Source: Candidatus Nitrosocosmicus sp. (GTDB lineage Archaea > Thermoproteota > Nitrososphaeria > Nitrososphaerales > Nitrososphaeraceae). From it: a stretch of 33,522 nucleotides of DNA. Under the pieces are notes generated by a model, which was not told the DNA's origin, did no database searches, and saw nothing but the letters and a program-made list of their open reading frames with translations. The stretch covers positions 1 through 33,522 of the forward strand of contig JAICXY010000030.1 of NCBI GenBank assembly GCA_025934495.1, read 5' to 3'. This document shows positions 9,457-17,818 of the stretch, in pieces; within the stretch, counting starts at the first letter, position 1, and every line of letters begins with the position of its first letter. The position numbers were made by a program, and so were the translations under genes.

Positions 9457-9801
9457 GGAGACCCACTATATAGATCTATTACAACAACTATTGTATTAAA
9501 AGGATTAGGTTTTGTTTATTCCTTTCAAAGGCGGTTTAGAGTACGAAGTATGAAGTCGCTCGTTAAATAATAACCGTTTAGATTCCTATTTATCCATTCA
9601 AGTTTGTTATTTTCTTTATCTAAAAGATTTGGACAGCCATCATGCAGAAATTTACCGAGACAATAATTGCGATATAATTAACAGTCAAGTTTCAAATGGT
9701 GGAGTTCGCTTTTGAATCACAGTCCACTGGTCGCTAAAATAATAAATGCTTTTCTAGACCATATCTTGATCAGGCATGGTGTCATAATTCCAGGTTCGTA
9801 T
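9457..9801. other. Intergenic region
   Basis: No gene seen. A short stretch at about 9690-9800 looked like a possible tRNA end (ccaggttcgt) but no cloverleaf can be formed. The MITE begins right after it. Confidence 0.4.
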
Positions 9802-9809
9802 TTTTTTCC
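9802..9809. repeat. Target-site duplication of MITE copy 1 (left)
   Basis: ttttttcc here matches atttttcc at 9995-10002 in 7 of 8 bases, the 8-bp size made by IS6-family transposases. One mismatch suggests an older insertion. Confidence 0.7.
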
Positions 9810-9994
9810 GTCTCTGTTAACTTAAGGAATTTTTCTGTCGGACGTTGTAATAATGATATACAACTTTTCTACAATTTTCAAATAAAGATTGATTTTATTA
9901 TGTTCAAAATAATGTAATTTATGAAAATTGAGTTAAAGCAAGTATTTTGATTAAATTAAAAACGATTTTAGGAAAAACTTAAGTTAACAAAGGC
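9810..9994. mobile_element. MITE copy 1 with IS6-type ends, 185 bp
   Basis: The left end gtctctgttaacttaagg and the right end (read inward) gcctttgttaacttaag match the terminal repeats of the intact IS6 element at 3742. There is no gene inside. The interior matches the second copy at 23242-23422, for example tgttcaaaataatgtaattt and attttgattaaattaaa against tgctcaaaatatcattattt and attttgaataaattaaa. It is best read as a non-autonomous element moved in trans by the IS6 transposase. Confidence 0.85.
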
Positions 9995-10067
9995 ATTTTT
10001 CCTATTACTACCATGTTAAAGTTCCAAGCATATATTTTATTGATTTTGCATCAGATTCATTCTTTAT

Positions 10068-10235
10068 GCACAAAAGAGACATGAATTTAAAACAGATTAT
10101 GGATTCCATAAATTCTTTAATACAGACAAACAACTCATGAAGGCTTCAGTAAATGTAGAATTGTTAATGAGTCATGATTTAGGTTTTTGAAAAGTACTAT
10201 AAATCTCAATAAAAAAGGCTCCTGTGATATACTTT
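10068..10235 (+). pseudogene. Tyrosine recombinase (integrase) C-terminal remnant
   Basis: The reading RHEFKTDYGFHKFFNT, then MKASVNVELLMSHDLGF, then in another frame EKYYKSQ-x-KRLL matches the end of archaeal phage/plasmid-type integrases. In these the catalytic Arg-His-x-x-His/Tyr residues lie in a block like HEFKTxHGFRKFF...LMGHDxGVSxxYYKPTE. The expected catalytic Arg in GFRKFF is His here, Gly in LMGH is Ser, and a stop plus a frameshift break the end. Only the last ~55 residues remain. It marks an old integration event. Confidence 0.65.
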
Positions 10236-10604
10236 ATTGCATACTTTATACATCCAAATAATTATTTCAATAGGATAAACTGCATATATCAATTGGATAC
10301 CAATAAAGTAATAGGATTACAACAGAGTTTGTTTCCGTCGTTGTTGTTGTATCGATAATGAAGGTGTTGTAACGAGTTTGCTATAAGAAATACTCATTTA
10401 TTATAAGAGTGAGCGGATCAGATCATAATAGACATAGATAATACTGTACCATACAAGCCTATCAAGATACCTGCGGCGAATGATAGTTTTGTGCTCACAA
10501 TAGTTTTTGGTATTTATTCTCCAGCATAAGATCATATAAGGTAAGCATATTCTAACCTGCTTTTTATTTTGTACTTTGTTTAATTTACCTTTGGTTGTGT
10601 TAAA
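10236..10604. other. Intergenic region upstream of the HxlR gene
   Basis: No gene can be supported. A short + strand run (about 10480-10530, reading ANDSFVLTIVFGIYSPA) resembles a membrane-protein fragment but is too short to name. Confidence 0.35.
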
Positions 10605-10621
10605 ACTATACAAAGTATAGT
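10605..10621. promoter_or_regulatory. Palindromic operator in front of the HxlR gene
   Basis: actatac-aaa-gtatagt is a perfect 7-bp inverted repeat with a 3-bp centre. It lies just upstream of a TATA box and about 30-46 bp before the HxlR start. HxlR-family proteins bind such short palindromes as dimers and often regulate their own gene, so this is a likely operator; the binding itself is inference. Confidence 0.6.
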
Positions 10622-10628
10622 ATAAAAG
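10621..10628 (+). promoter_or_regulatory. TATA box of the HxlR gene
   Basis: tataaaag is centred about 26 bp upstream of the TTG at 10651, the standard archaeal TATA-to-start distance. That implies transcription begins at or next to the TTG (leaderless mRNA) and supports this codon as the translation start. The operator palindrome abuts the box, so a bound regulator would block TBP/TFB. Confidence 0.6.
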
Positions 10629-10650
10629 TAAGCAAGGTAGTAAAAAGATA

Positions 10651-11121
10651 TTGCAATTTACTAATAGTTATAAAGAGGAATCAGTTATACCAGACGATTC
10701 TGTGGTGCGTCCAAAAGTAAAGATCATCAATTGTCCAATCAAGACCAGTTTAGGAATATTGGGCAAAAAGTGGACCTTGTTGATAATAAGAGATATTGGC
10801 TTTCTCAAAATTCAACGCTTTAATCGGATCCTAGATTCTATCCATGGTCTTACACCAAGAGTTCTTTCAATGCGTCTTAAGGAGCTTGAGAAGGAAGGAC
10901 TCATAGAATGCATAGAAGAAACGAAATCTCCGACTAGGGTATTATGGAGGTTGACCGACAAAGGGAAAGATACGCTACCGATATTGATAATGCTTACAGC
11001 ATTTGGTTCCAAATGGTATTCAAGTATCGTTTTTGAAGATAAAATGCCCAGAAAGTTAAATGAAATATTTCCTCAATTAGAGACCAAAAAGATATTTAAT
11101 ACATATATAAATAACTCTTAA
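10651..11121 (+). CDS. HxlR-family winged-helix transcriptional regulator
   Basis: 156 residues. The HxlR core starts with NCPIKTSLGILGKKWTLLII (about residues 30-49), followed by the helix-turn-helix and wing: RFNRILDSIHGLTPRVLSMR, LKELEKEGLIE, TRVLWRLTDKGKDTLPIL. These match the family's C-P-x12-G-KW-T-LLI-R and GI-x5-L-x-x-RL-x-x-LE-x-x-GL patterns. The single conserved N-terminal Cys, used for redox sensing in some members, is present (INCPI). The TTG start is chosen because a TATA box lies 26 bp upstream. It stands alone, so its targets cannot be read from context apart from probable self-control through the palindrome at 10605. Confidence 0.88.
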   Translation: MQFTNSYKEESVIPDDSVVRPKVKIINCPIKTSLGILGKKWTLLIIRDIGFLKIQRFNRILDSIHGLTPRVLSMRLKELEKEGLIECIEETKSPTRVLWRLTDKGKDTLPILIMLTAFGSKWYSSIVFEDKMPRKLNEIFPQLETKKIFNTYINNS

Positions 11122-11309
11122 ATATCACTTTATTATATCGCGCTAATGCTAAATTCAAGCATTTAAAAGAGTTATAGAATTATTTCCTTCTTTTGCAGTA
11201 AATAGGGATTTCTTTTCTTTTTATAGAGTAAAGATGATTTTTATTCTTGATAACTCTTTTTCCTCTTATATCCAAGGTCAATCATGTTTGCAAACTTTTA
11301 AGGTTTTAT

Positions 11310-11830
11310 AGAATAGATCTTCTTATAAATATACAATTATGTTTATGTTCTTTCTCATGGAATAATTTATGAATAATTATTCTATGACTGTTATCACCAC
11401 AAGGTCGATTATTAACTACATATTTTTATTCTTGAGAAATACACATTAAGTCTCATCGTATTATTTGGTCTTGATATCTGATGCCCAGTACAATATATAA
11501 AGGCCATAAAGCCGAGAAAATATTTTTCAAACCCCTCGGGGGTTTTGAGCATCTTATTATGTATACTTTTATGGCATTGATAAAATTGTATTATTATATT
11601 CAATATCCAATCTTTTACACATCTCTCCGTAGATGTACTCTAACTAAATCAAAGAGAAAGATAGTCAGGTATAATCCATGTAAAGATGACAATATACTAA
11701 AAGCTTTGAGCGTTCTCCTTTATTTATCTCAAAGTGTCTGCCAGCACTCTAAATTATTCTATATATTTTTATCAGATAAATATTGTATCACGTATTATAA
11801 TATTTTCGTTCCGTTTCTAAAATAATAACT
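11310..11830 (-). pseudogene. Remnant of an IS5-like (DDE_Tnp_4 type) transposase
   Basis: Reading leftwards from about 11830, pieces in several frames give FLFDLVRVHLRRDV, then an open piece (11412-11603) with FEKYFLGFMAFIYCTGHQI, then SRPNNTMRLNVYFS, and beyond its stop VVNNRPCG and IIIHKLFHEKE. This matches piece by piece the remnant at 17160-17818 (VEKYFSGFMAFIDYTEQ, NKRHETSYSGKKKRHTVKT, LIVNNKGIIIHKLRYKEGR). The catalytic Asp expected in FIDxTE is Tyr here. The element is dead and its ends are not recognisable. Confidence 0.75.
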
Positions 11831-12050
11831 TTTGAAACATATACATATAGAACAAGAAGGACAAACATGCCCAAAAAATGGCATCAGATCTGTTTAGGAT
11901 TAAAGATCAAGTTCTATACTTACAATAAACAATAATATAATATCAATTATTTTCAAATTTTGAATAATCTGTTTTTATTTGTTATCAATATCAAGTCATA
12001 GTAAACGTAATTTAGATTATGTCAGACGAGAATCTAAGAAAATAAATATA
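11831..12050. other. Intergenic region
   Basis: Nothing recognised between the transposase remnant and the small membrane protein gene. Confidence 0.4.
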
Positions 12051-12191
12051 TTATTTTTTTTTTATTCGCGATGATGATTTTTTATCCTTAATAATCCACC
12101 ATGTCACCAAAATAATTCCAAAAATAGGAAATGAAGAAATAAAAATATAAGGAAATACCGCAAGTAAATTAGAGGGTTCAAAAATTGTCAT
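12051..12191 (-). CDS. 46-residue single-pass membrane protein
   Basis: The ATG at 12191 opens a 46-codon frame: MTIFEPSNLLAVFPY, a hydrophobic stretch of about 24 residues (FIFISSFPIFGIILVTWWII type), then a strongly basic tail (KDKKSSSRIKKK). The positive-inside rule places the tail in the cytoplasm. It follows the acetyltransferase gene on the same strand with an 83-bp gap. The clean hydropathy pattern argues for a real gene; no family is recognised and the function is unknown. Confidence 0.55.
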   Translation of the reverse strand: MTIFEPSNLLAVFPYIFISSFPIFGIILVTWWIIKDKKSSSRIKKK

Positions 12192-12274
12192 TAATCGTAT
12201 ACTACAAAAACAATAATAACAACCAAATATTAATTATTATTTATTTACTAAATAGAATTTAGAGAAAATTGAAA

Positions 12275-12772
12275 TCAAGAAAGATCCAATGCCATCAAAT
12301 TAGCATCTTCACCGTCTCTATAATATGACTTTAATATTGATTTTGTTTGGAAACCAAGCTTTTCATATAAAGATATTGCAGGCAAATTGCTTGTTCTAAC
12401 TTCCAAGTAAATTTCATCACCTTTTCTTGATACTACACCATTAATACCTTCAATCATTAATGCTTTACCTATGTATTTCCCCCTATGATTTTCCAAAAGA
12501 GAGATTGAAACAACATGTCCTTTTTTTACAAATCCCAATTTTCTAAAATTGGAGAATCCAAACTCCAACTTGCACATAATATAACCAACAATTTCATTTT
12601 GAAATTCAGCTACAATGAACGCTTCAGGTATTTCCCGAAGCAAAGATTCAAAAAAGTATTCGGTATAATGTTCAGGGAGAGTTTTTTCATTAATTTCAAT
12701 AACAGATTTTAAATCATCAACACTGCATCTTCTAAGTAAATATCCGTTTACATTTCTTAAGGCTATTTGCAA
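12275..12772 (-). CDS. rimI: Ard1/RimI-type N-terminal protein acetyltransferase (GNAT)
   Basis: 165 residues, the size of the archaeal N-alpha-acetyltransferase typified by Sulfolobus Ard1, which acetylates the N-termini of proteins using acetyl-CoA. Family landmarks: LPEHYTEYFF near residue 32 (peptide-binding loop), IVGYIMCKLEFGFSN, the VVSISLLENHRGKYIG strand-helix that holds acetyl-CoA (about 87-102), EIYLEVRTSNLPAISLYEKLGF and the closing YYRDGEDANLMALDL. In the acyl-CoA loop the usual R-x-x-G-x-G/A has Tyr100 in place of the first Gly (RGKYIG), an oddity. It is divergent from HflX over a 132-bp gap. The symbol is by family, not by proven orthology. Confidence 0.85.
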   Translation of the reverse strand: MQIALRNVNGYLLRRCSVDDLKSVIEINEKTLPEHYTEYFFESLLREIPEAFIVAEFQNEIVGYIMCKLEFGFSNFRKLGFVKKGHVVSISLLENHRGKYIGKALMIEGINGVVSRKGDEIYLEVRTSNLPAISLYEKLGFQTKSILKSYYRDGEDANLMALDLS

Positions 12773-12904
12773 ACAATCTATAGTGATTAAAACAAATTAT
12801 TTAACTTTACCACAAAACTTTATATTAATAATACCCTATAAAATAATTTTTTTGATCAATAAAGAGTATTTAAATTACTATAAGCTTTATATAAAGTAAA
12901 GTTA

Positions 12905-13993
12905 ATGCAATTATCTGAAAAAAAAGCTCTTTTGATTACATATCCTAATCAATTTGCAGTTACAGAGGCAAAATCTCTTGCGGAATCAACAGGATATTCG
13001 ATATTAGATACCATTTGTCAAAAACATATAACGGCATCAAAGTTCGGCATTGGGAAGGGCAAAGCCGAATTTGTTAAAGAAAAAATCATGGAACTAAAAC
13101 CCGATGTAATAATTTTTGATGAAGTCTTAAAACCAAGTCAACAATATAATCTTTCAAAATTATGTAAAATTGAAGTTATAGACAGAGAGAAATTAATTTT
13201 AGAGATCTTTTTAAATAGAGCAGTAACAAATGAATCAAAAATTCAAGTAAAATTAGCTCAATTAAAATATGACATTGTAAGGGTAAAAGAAAAAGTACGT
13301 CTTTCAAAAGGTGGTGGAGAAGAGCAACCAGGCTTCCTTGGTGTTGGAAAATATGATGCAGATATTGAAATTTTAAATATTAAAAGAAGGACAGTTGTTC
13401 TTAAAAAGAAATTAATGGTGGAAGAGAAAAAAAGAAATTTACACAGAAATCAAAGAATGCATGAAAAAATACCACTAATATCTTTAACAGGCTATACTTC
13501 TGCAGGAAAAACTTCATTATTTAATTTAATAACAAATGAAAAAAAAGAAACAAATAAACAATTGTTTACCACTTTAACTACATATACACGATCATCTACT
13601 ATTAATGAAAAAAAAGTCTTATTCACCGATACAATAGGCTTTATAAGCAAATTGCCGCCGTATATGATTGAGGCTTTCAAATCAACACTATCTGAAATAA
13701 ATTACGCAGATGTAGTTTTGCTGGTTCTAGATTTTAGTGATAACATTATATCGATTAAAGAGAAACTAAAAAGTTCAATGGAAACACTATCCAAATTAGA
13801 GGTTCCAAATAACAAGTTAATACTAGTTTTAAATAAAATTGATTTAGTAAAACCTACAGAAATTGAAGATAAATTACGAGAATTAAACATTCACCCAGAT
13901 ATGGATCAAATAGTTTCAATTTCTTCAAAAACAGGATTGAATGTTAATTTATTATTAAATAAAATCGATTCCATGATAATGGTTCCTGAATAA
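12905..13993 (+). CDS. hflX: GTPase HflX
   Basis: 362 residues. The N-terminal HflX domain (about 1-130) ends in a glycine-rich linker GGGEEQPGFLGVGKYD, followed by a coiled segment and the G domain: G1 GYTSAGKTS (196-204), switch FTTLTTYTR, G3 DTIGF (242-246), G4 NKID (310-313) and G5 SSKTG (340-344). HflX binds and splits stalled or damaged ribosomes in bacteria; archaeal versions bind the large subunit. The sequence ends right after the G domain, without the bacterial C-terminal extension. It heads a probable operon with the zinc-ribbon protein (gap 73) and CorA (gap 78). A 12-bp palindrome ctttatataaag (12885-12896) lies just before the ATG and could be a promoter element. Confidence 0.92.
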   Translation: MQLSEKKALLITYPNQFAVTEAKSLAESTGYSILDTICQKHITASKFGIGKGKAEFVKEKIMELKPDVIIFDEVLKPSQQYNLSKLCKIEVIDREKLILEIFLNRAVTNESKIQVKLAQLKYDIVRVKEKVRLSKGGGEEQPGFLGVGKYDADIEILNIKRRTVVLKKKLMVEEKKRNLHRNQRMHEKIPLISLTGYTSAGKTSLFNLITNEKKETNKQLFTTLTTYTRSSTINEKKVLFTDTIGFISKLPPYMIEAFKSTLSEINYADVVLLVLDFSDNIISIKEKLKSSMETLSKLEVPNNKLILVLNKIDLVKPTEIEDKLRELNIHPDMDQIVSISSKTGLNVNLLLNKIDSMIMVPE

Positions 13994-14066
13994 TTTAAGA
14001 ACAAAGAATTAATATAAACAAAAGAAATGATTAAAAAGATAACAAATTCAGTGGATTACAAATAAT

Positions 14067-14456
14067 ATGTATCCAGAAATAAAAGTAAAAGAGTTTGAAT
14101 GGTACCTAAGAGATCTTTTTTTTAGAATCAACAAAAATAATAATAATGATAAAGAATTAATAAAGGATTTTAGAAAGGATGAAATTGCCAATTTTTTAAT
14201 AAAAAATTATTTAAGATATCGAGATTACGAATTTGACGAGATTTCGAACCTTTTAAATATTGTTTTGGAAGATATGCAAAAAAATAATATTTTAATCATA
14301 GATAATGAATTGATAAAAATTCATTCAAAATTCAATAGAAAACAGTGCACTAAATGTTATTATATAAATTATTTATCTTTAAATGAAGGTATTTGTTGTA
14401 GAAGGTGTCATTCAAACAATTTGCAAGAATTTCCTAAAAAGAAAAACATGCAATAA
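14067..14456 (+). CDS. Zinc-ribbon protein between hflX and corA
   Basis: 129 residues. The first 90 form a helical, charged domain that looks like a winged-helix (FRKDEIANFLIKNYLRYRDY, EFDEISNLLNIVLEDMQKNN, ILIIDNELIKIH). The C-terminus is a zinc ribbon: C-x2-C (CTKC), 13 residues, C-x2-C (CRRC). This combination is typical of archaeal nucleic-acid-binding or transcription-factor-like proteins. It sits 73 bp after hflX and 78 bp before corA, on the same strand, so it is likely cotranscribed. A link to ribosome or RNA work with HflX is only suggested by context. No family name is certain. Confidence 0.75.
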   Translation: MYPEIKVKEFEWYLRDLFFRINKNNNNDKELIKDFRKDEIANFLIKNYLRYRDYEFDEISNLLNIVLEDMQKNNILIIDNELIKIHSKFNRKQCTKCYYINYLSLNEGICCRRCHSNNLQEFPKKKNMQ

Positions 14457-14534
14457 TGACAATATAAAAGGTCAATAAGCTAGATTAATAAATACACCTT
14501 TATCCATATAAAATTTATAAAAAGGTCATGATCA

Positions 14535-15518
14535 ATGCTTATACCAAATCATATAAGAGGAATTGAAAAAGTCCATAACGATAATTTATTGTGGGTAAAT
14601 ATCGAAAAACCTACAAGAGAAAAAATGGATATTATAGCCAACAGGTTTGGTCTCCATGAATTGAATATTGAAGATTGTTTATCAAAAAATCAACTACCAA
14701 AAATTGATAGGTATGACGACCATATCTTTATAATTCTTCAATTTCCTACAACACAAAAAGAAAAATCATTCCAAAGATTCAGTCAACTATCATTATTTGT
14801 TGGAAGAAATTTTCTTATAACTATCCATCAGGGAGATTTAAAACCTTTAGTGGAACTTTTTACCTCATGTAAAATAGATAGTAGCAATAAACAAAATATA
14901 ATGGGTAATTCGGCAGGTTACCTTTTACACACTATTCTTGATAGCCTTGTTGATGACTTGCTTCATATTCTCATGAAAATAATAGGAAATATAGATGATA
15001 TAGAAGATGCAGTTTTTGATGACAAGATCGCAGTTGTAAAAGAAATTGCAATCCTAAGAAGAGAAATAACAACATTGCGTAGAGTAATGCTACCACTAAA
15101 AAGAATCATGGTAGAAATAACTTCGAGAGATGTTAAAAAATTTTCAAGTACAGCAGAAGAAGAAGATTTGATATCTTATTTTGATGATGTCAACGATCAT
15201 ATTTTCAAAGTTATCGAAGCGTTAGAAGAAGCAAAAGAAACTATTGAAATTTATAAAGATTCTGATTTTATGCTAAGTACAGAAAAAACTAACAAAATAT
15301 TGAGCTTTTTAACTATATTATTTACATTATCAATTCCACTTACAGTTATAGGCACGTTTTTTGGAATGAATGTACGGATTCCTTTTAGTACAAATTCAAG
15401 TAATGTAATTACAGACTATATTCCCGTGACCATTATATTAATAGTATCTATAGGGTTAGTCATTGGAATGATATGGCTTTTTAAAAAATTAGGATGGATG
15501 GATAAATTGACAGATTAA
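14535..15518 (+). CDS. corA: CorA-family magnesium/cobalt transporter
   Basis: 327 residues with the complete CorA layout: a long cytoplasmic N-terminal domain (1-250) with an extended helix (about 165-240), two membrane helices (about 257-276 and 296-316), the signature GMN at 277-279 (TFFGMNVRIPF) between them, and a lysine-rich C-terminal tail (FKKLGWMDKL). It works as a homopentameric Mg2+ channel in the cytoplasmic membrane. The acidic loop expected between the helices is reduced (only one Asp in TNSSNVITDY). Last gene of the hflX operon. The ATG at 14535 is used; no better start is seen. Confidence 0.93.
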   Translation: MLIPNHIRGIEKVHNDNLLWVNIEKPTREKMDIIANRFGLHELNIEDCLSKNQLPKIDRYDDHIFIILQFPTTQKEKSFQRFSQLSLFVGRNFLITIHQGDLKPLVELFTSCKIDSSNKQNIMGNSAGYLLHTILDSLVDDLLHILMKIIGNIDDIEDAVFDDKIAVVKEIAILRREITTLRRVMLPLKRIMVEITSRDVKKFSSTAEEEDLISYFDDVNDHIFKVIEALEEAKETIEIYKDSDFMLSTEKTNKILSFLTILFTLSIPLTVIGTFFGMNVRIPFSTNSSNVITDYIPVTIILIVSIGLVIGMIWLFKKLGWMDKLTD

Positions 15519-15947
15519 TGTTAAATAAAGGTTTTGAATATCATTTAGAATTAATAAAAAAAATGAAGAATAGAAAAACATCACCGGTTATTAATTATAC
15601 CCCTATTGTTTATGCGATATATAAAATGTAGGATGCTAGATACCTGTATATTTTAAAATATATATTTTACATTCTATAAATAATATTAATATATGCAATA
15701 AAAATATTTTATATAATCTGTTAAAATAGCCCTATCACTTTAATGAAGATCAATTGATGTTATTTGATTGAATAAAGCAATAATCAATCAATCAGGATAA
15801 GGAAATAAAAGTAGATTTAATTGTCAAAGAAGACTATTAACAAACATAATGAGAATAAAGGGATTCAACTAAACGTGATATCCCATCTCCTAAAACAATA
15901 ATATCATTAAATATCTCTAAAAATAAATTTTTTTAATTGAAGTATTA
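15519..15947. other. Intergenic region after the hflX-corA operon
   Basis: No gene. Around 15620-15680 the sequence tataaaatgta and, further on, tattttacattctata form an imperfect inverted repeat that could fold in RNA; no function is proposed. Confidence 0.35.
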
Positions 15948-16246
15948 TTAAATTAATTTTAAGAAAATTAAATCGCCCAAAAAAAATTTATCAATAGATT
16001 GGCTAACATTATTTGAAATTTTCTGTAATTCAACATTTATTAAATTTAAATCATTAATACCATGATCATCTAATATAAAATCATAGATCCCGTCTGGCTC
16101 GTGTAGGGTATAAAGTTTTCTCACCATTGTACTATCACAATCAAACAGTTTTCCAAAGACAAAATGGGAAGTTTTATTTCGGTCAGTAAGGCACTATGAA
16201 AGTGTAAAATATTTGAAGAAATAGAAACACGTTCTACTCTTGTCAT
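15948..16246 (-). pseudogene. Small hypothetical gene broken by one frameshift
   Basis: From the ATG at 16246 the frame reads TRVERVSISSNILHFHSA. After a one-base shift at about 16186-16197 it continues as LTDRNKTSHFVFGKLFDCDS, TMVRKLYTLHEPDGIYDFIL, DDHGINDLN and ends FFLGDLIFLKLI with a stop at 15948. Together this is a compact protein of about 98 residues with a clear alternating pattern. I do not recognise it. It could be a pseudogene, a sequencing error, or a gene starting at the internal ATG around 16124. It precedes hsp20 on the same strand order. Confidence 0.5.
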
Positions 16247-16306
16247 TATATATCAATATTTTAAAAAGATATAGAAATAAGTAAGAAATAGGGCAATTGT
16301 TATACT

Positions 16307-16972
16307 TTACTCAATTTTTATTTCTCTTCCCTTTGGTTTCACCGTCTTCTTTTTGTTAAAGATCACTTCCAGTACTCCATTATTGTAGGTAGAGCGCGAA
16401 GTTTCAATATCTGCATCTTTTGGTAGTTCTATAGTTTTATGGTATTTTCTTTGAGGATTATCTGCTATAACTTCAACAGATCCTTCATATGCATTTATTT
16501 TTATGTCTTCTTTTTTTATACCCGGCATCTCAAGTATTACCTTGACTTCATTATCTGTTGTATTTACATCCGCTAAGGGTTCTCTTTCTGGCGATATCTG
16601 CGGTTTTATTCCACCCAAACCAGCACCACCAAGAGATTTAACATTACCAAATTCCCTTACATGGGGTTTGCCATCCGGTCCAATAGTCATCGAATAACCA
16701 TATACTATCGGTCCTACTTCTCGAACTTTTTCACCCTCAGGTGTTTGGTACTCTCTTACCAATTCTTTTGGGGCTTTTGACTGGATATCTCCAAACTGCT
16801 CCTCAAACATTCTCTCCATTTCTCTTTGCATATCATCAAATTCCCTAAAAAAATCTCGTCTACTCCATTCGGCTTGTCTTGCTCCGCTACTATCTATCTT
16901 CCCAATGTTACCTCTACTTGAACCAAAGAATCGTCTAAAGAAATCATATGGATCTATATTAGAAAAACTCAT
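16307..16972 (-). CDS. Small heat-shock protein, Hsp20/alpha-crystallin family
   Basis: 221 residues. The long N-terminal arm begins with a Phe-rich helix (PYDFFRRFFGSSRG) and a Met/Glu-rich helix (RDFFREFDDMQREMERMFEE), then a conserved linker with YGYSMTIGPDGKPHVREFGN found in thaumarchaeal Hsp20 proteins. The alpha-crystallin domain covers about 129-215, with EVKVILEMPGIKKEDIKINA, HKTIELP and the GVLEV motif (199-203). The C-terminal tail has IKI (218-220), the I-x-I anchor used for oligomer assembly. It acts as an ATP-independent holdase in the cytoplasm. A TATA-like cttatattg lies about 20 bp upstream of the ATG (16988-16996), so the mRNA is probably leaderless or nearly so. Confidence 0.9.
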   Translation of the reverse strand: MSFSNIDPYDFFRRFFGSSRGNIGKIDSSGARQAEWSRRDFFREFDDMQREMERMFEEQFGDIQSKAPKELVREYQTPEGEKVREVGPIVYGYSMTIGPDGKPHVREFGNVKSLGGAGLGGIKPQISPEREPLADVNTTDNEVKVILEMPGIKKEDIKINAYEGSVEVIADNPQRKYHKTIELPKDADIETSRSTYNNGVLEVIFNKKKTVKPKGREIKIE

Positions 16973-17159
16973 TCTAATTTAAACTCCCAATATAAGTATA
17001 CTCTTTAATCTATTTAATCATTTAAAAATCTTACAAAAATTATAGAAAATAGTAAGAAATGTATAAGTTTTTAAAAATTTTCAATTGTTTAAATTATATT
17101 TAATTTTTTTAGGGTAAAAAAGCTATTCATTAAACCGAATTTTATTATAAAAGAATAAA

Positions 17160-17818
17160 TCGCTTGCATAATTAGATTAAACAGCTATATGATCAAAAAT
17201 TGATAAATTTCTTGTCCTTTCTTTGCTTTCATATGATAGGATCTTCAAAAAAAACCACTACGGCTTTTCAAATCGTTCACTGGCCTTACAGTACAAGATT
17301 TCGATGTTATTTTCGATAAAGAAATAACAAAAAATATGCTAAACATGAGACACAACGTTTATCAAAAAGAAAGAACAGAATGCGATCTATAGGAGCAGAT
17401 AGACCTTTCAAACTTGATATTAAAGATAGATTTGTAATGCTTTTAGTTTATTATCGCCTGTACATAACCTACACCTTAGCAGAATGTCTCTTTGATCTAG
17501 ATCAAAAGAGCAACATCTGCGTAGAGATATACAAAAGATTGAATATTGAAGATGATTAGAAAATGCGTACCAAATCCACAGAAATTATACAACATAACAA
17601 AGAGGCTAAAAACACCAGCAGAGGAAGTTGAGAAATACTTTTCTGGATTTATGGCTTTCATCGATTACACAGAGCAGTAGATACAATCAAGGCCCATAGA
17701 CAACAAAAGGCATGAGACATCTTATTCTGGCAAAAAGAAAAGGCATACCGTAAAGACATAATTGATTGTCAATAATAAAGGCATTATCATCCATAAATTA
17801 AGATATAAGGAAGGAAGG
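17160..17818 (+). pseudogene. IS5-like (DDE_Tnp_4 type) transposase remnant, truncating the next gene
   Basis: Several frames together give LNIEDD, then TKRLKTPAEVEKYFSGFMAF, IDYTEQ, NKRHETSYSGKKKRHTVKT and LIVNNKGIIIHKLRYKEGR, the middle of a DDE_Tnp_4 type transposase. FIDYTEQ keeps the Asp expected in the catalytic block. Internal stops and frame changes are frequent, and the C-terminal third is missing. The left edge carries cttgcataattag at 17161-17174, which resembles the end of the MITE-like unit at 2109. The coding trace stops inside the minus-strand deacetylase-like gene, so the two meet at about 17815-17825. A sister remnant is at 11310-11830. Confidence 0.75.

Noticed and set aside
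9690-9809. Possible tRNA (ccaggttcgt)
   Set aside because: No acceptor or anticodon stem can be paired; the string is cut by the MITE end.
10401-10613. 70-residue open frame on the minus strand
   Set aside because: It overlaps the HxlR operator, has no recognisable motif and a random-looking composition.
11481-11825. 114-residue open frame on the plus strand
   Set aside because: It is antisense to the transposase remnant at 11310-11830 and has no protein-like features.
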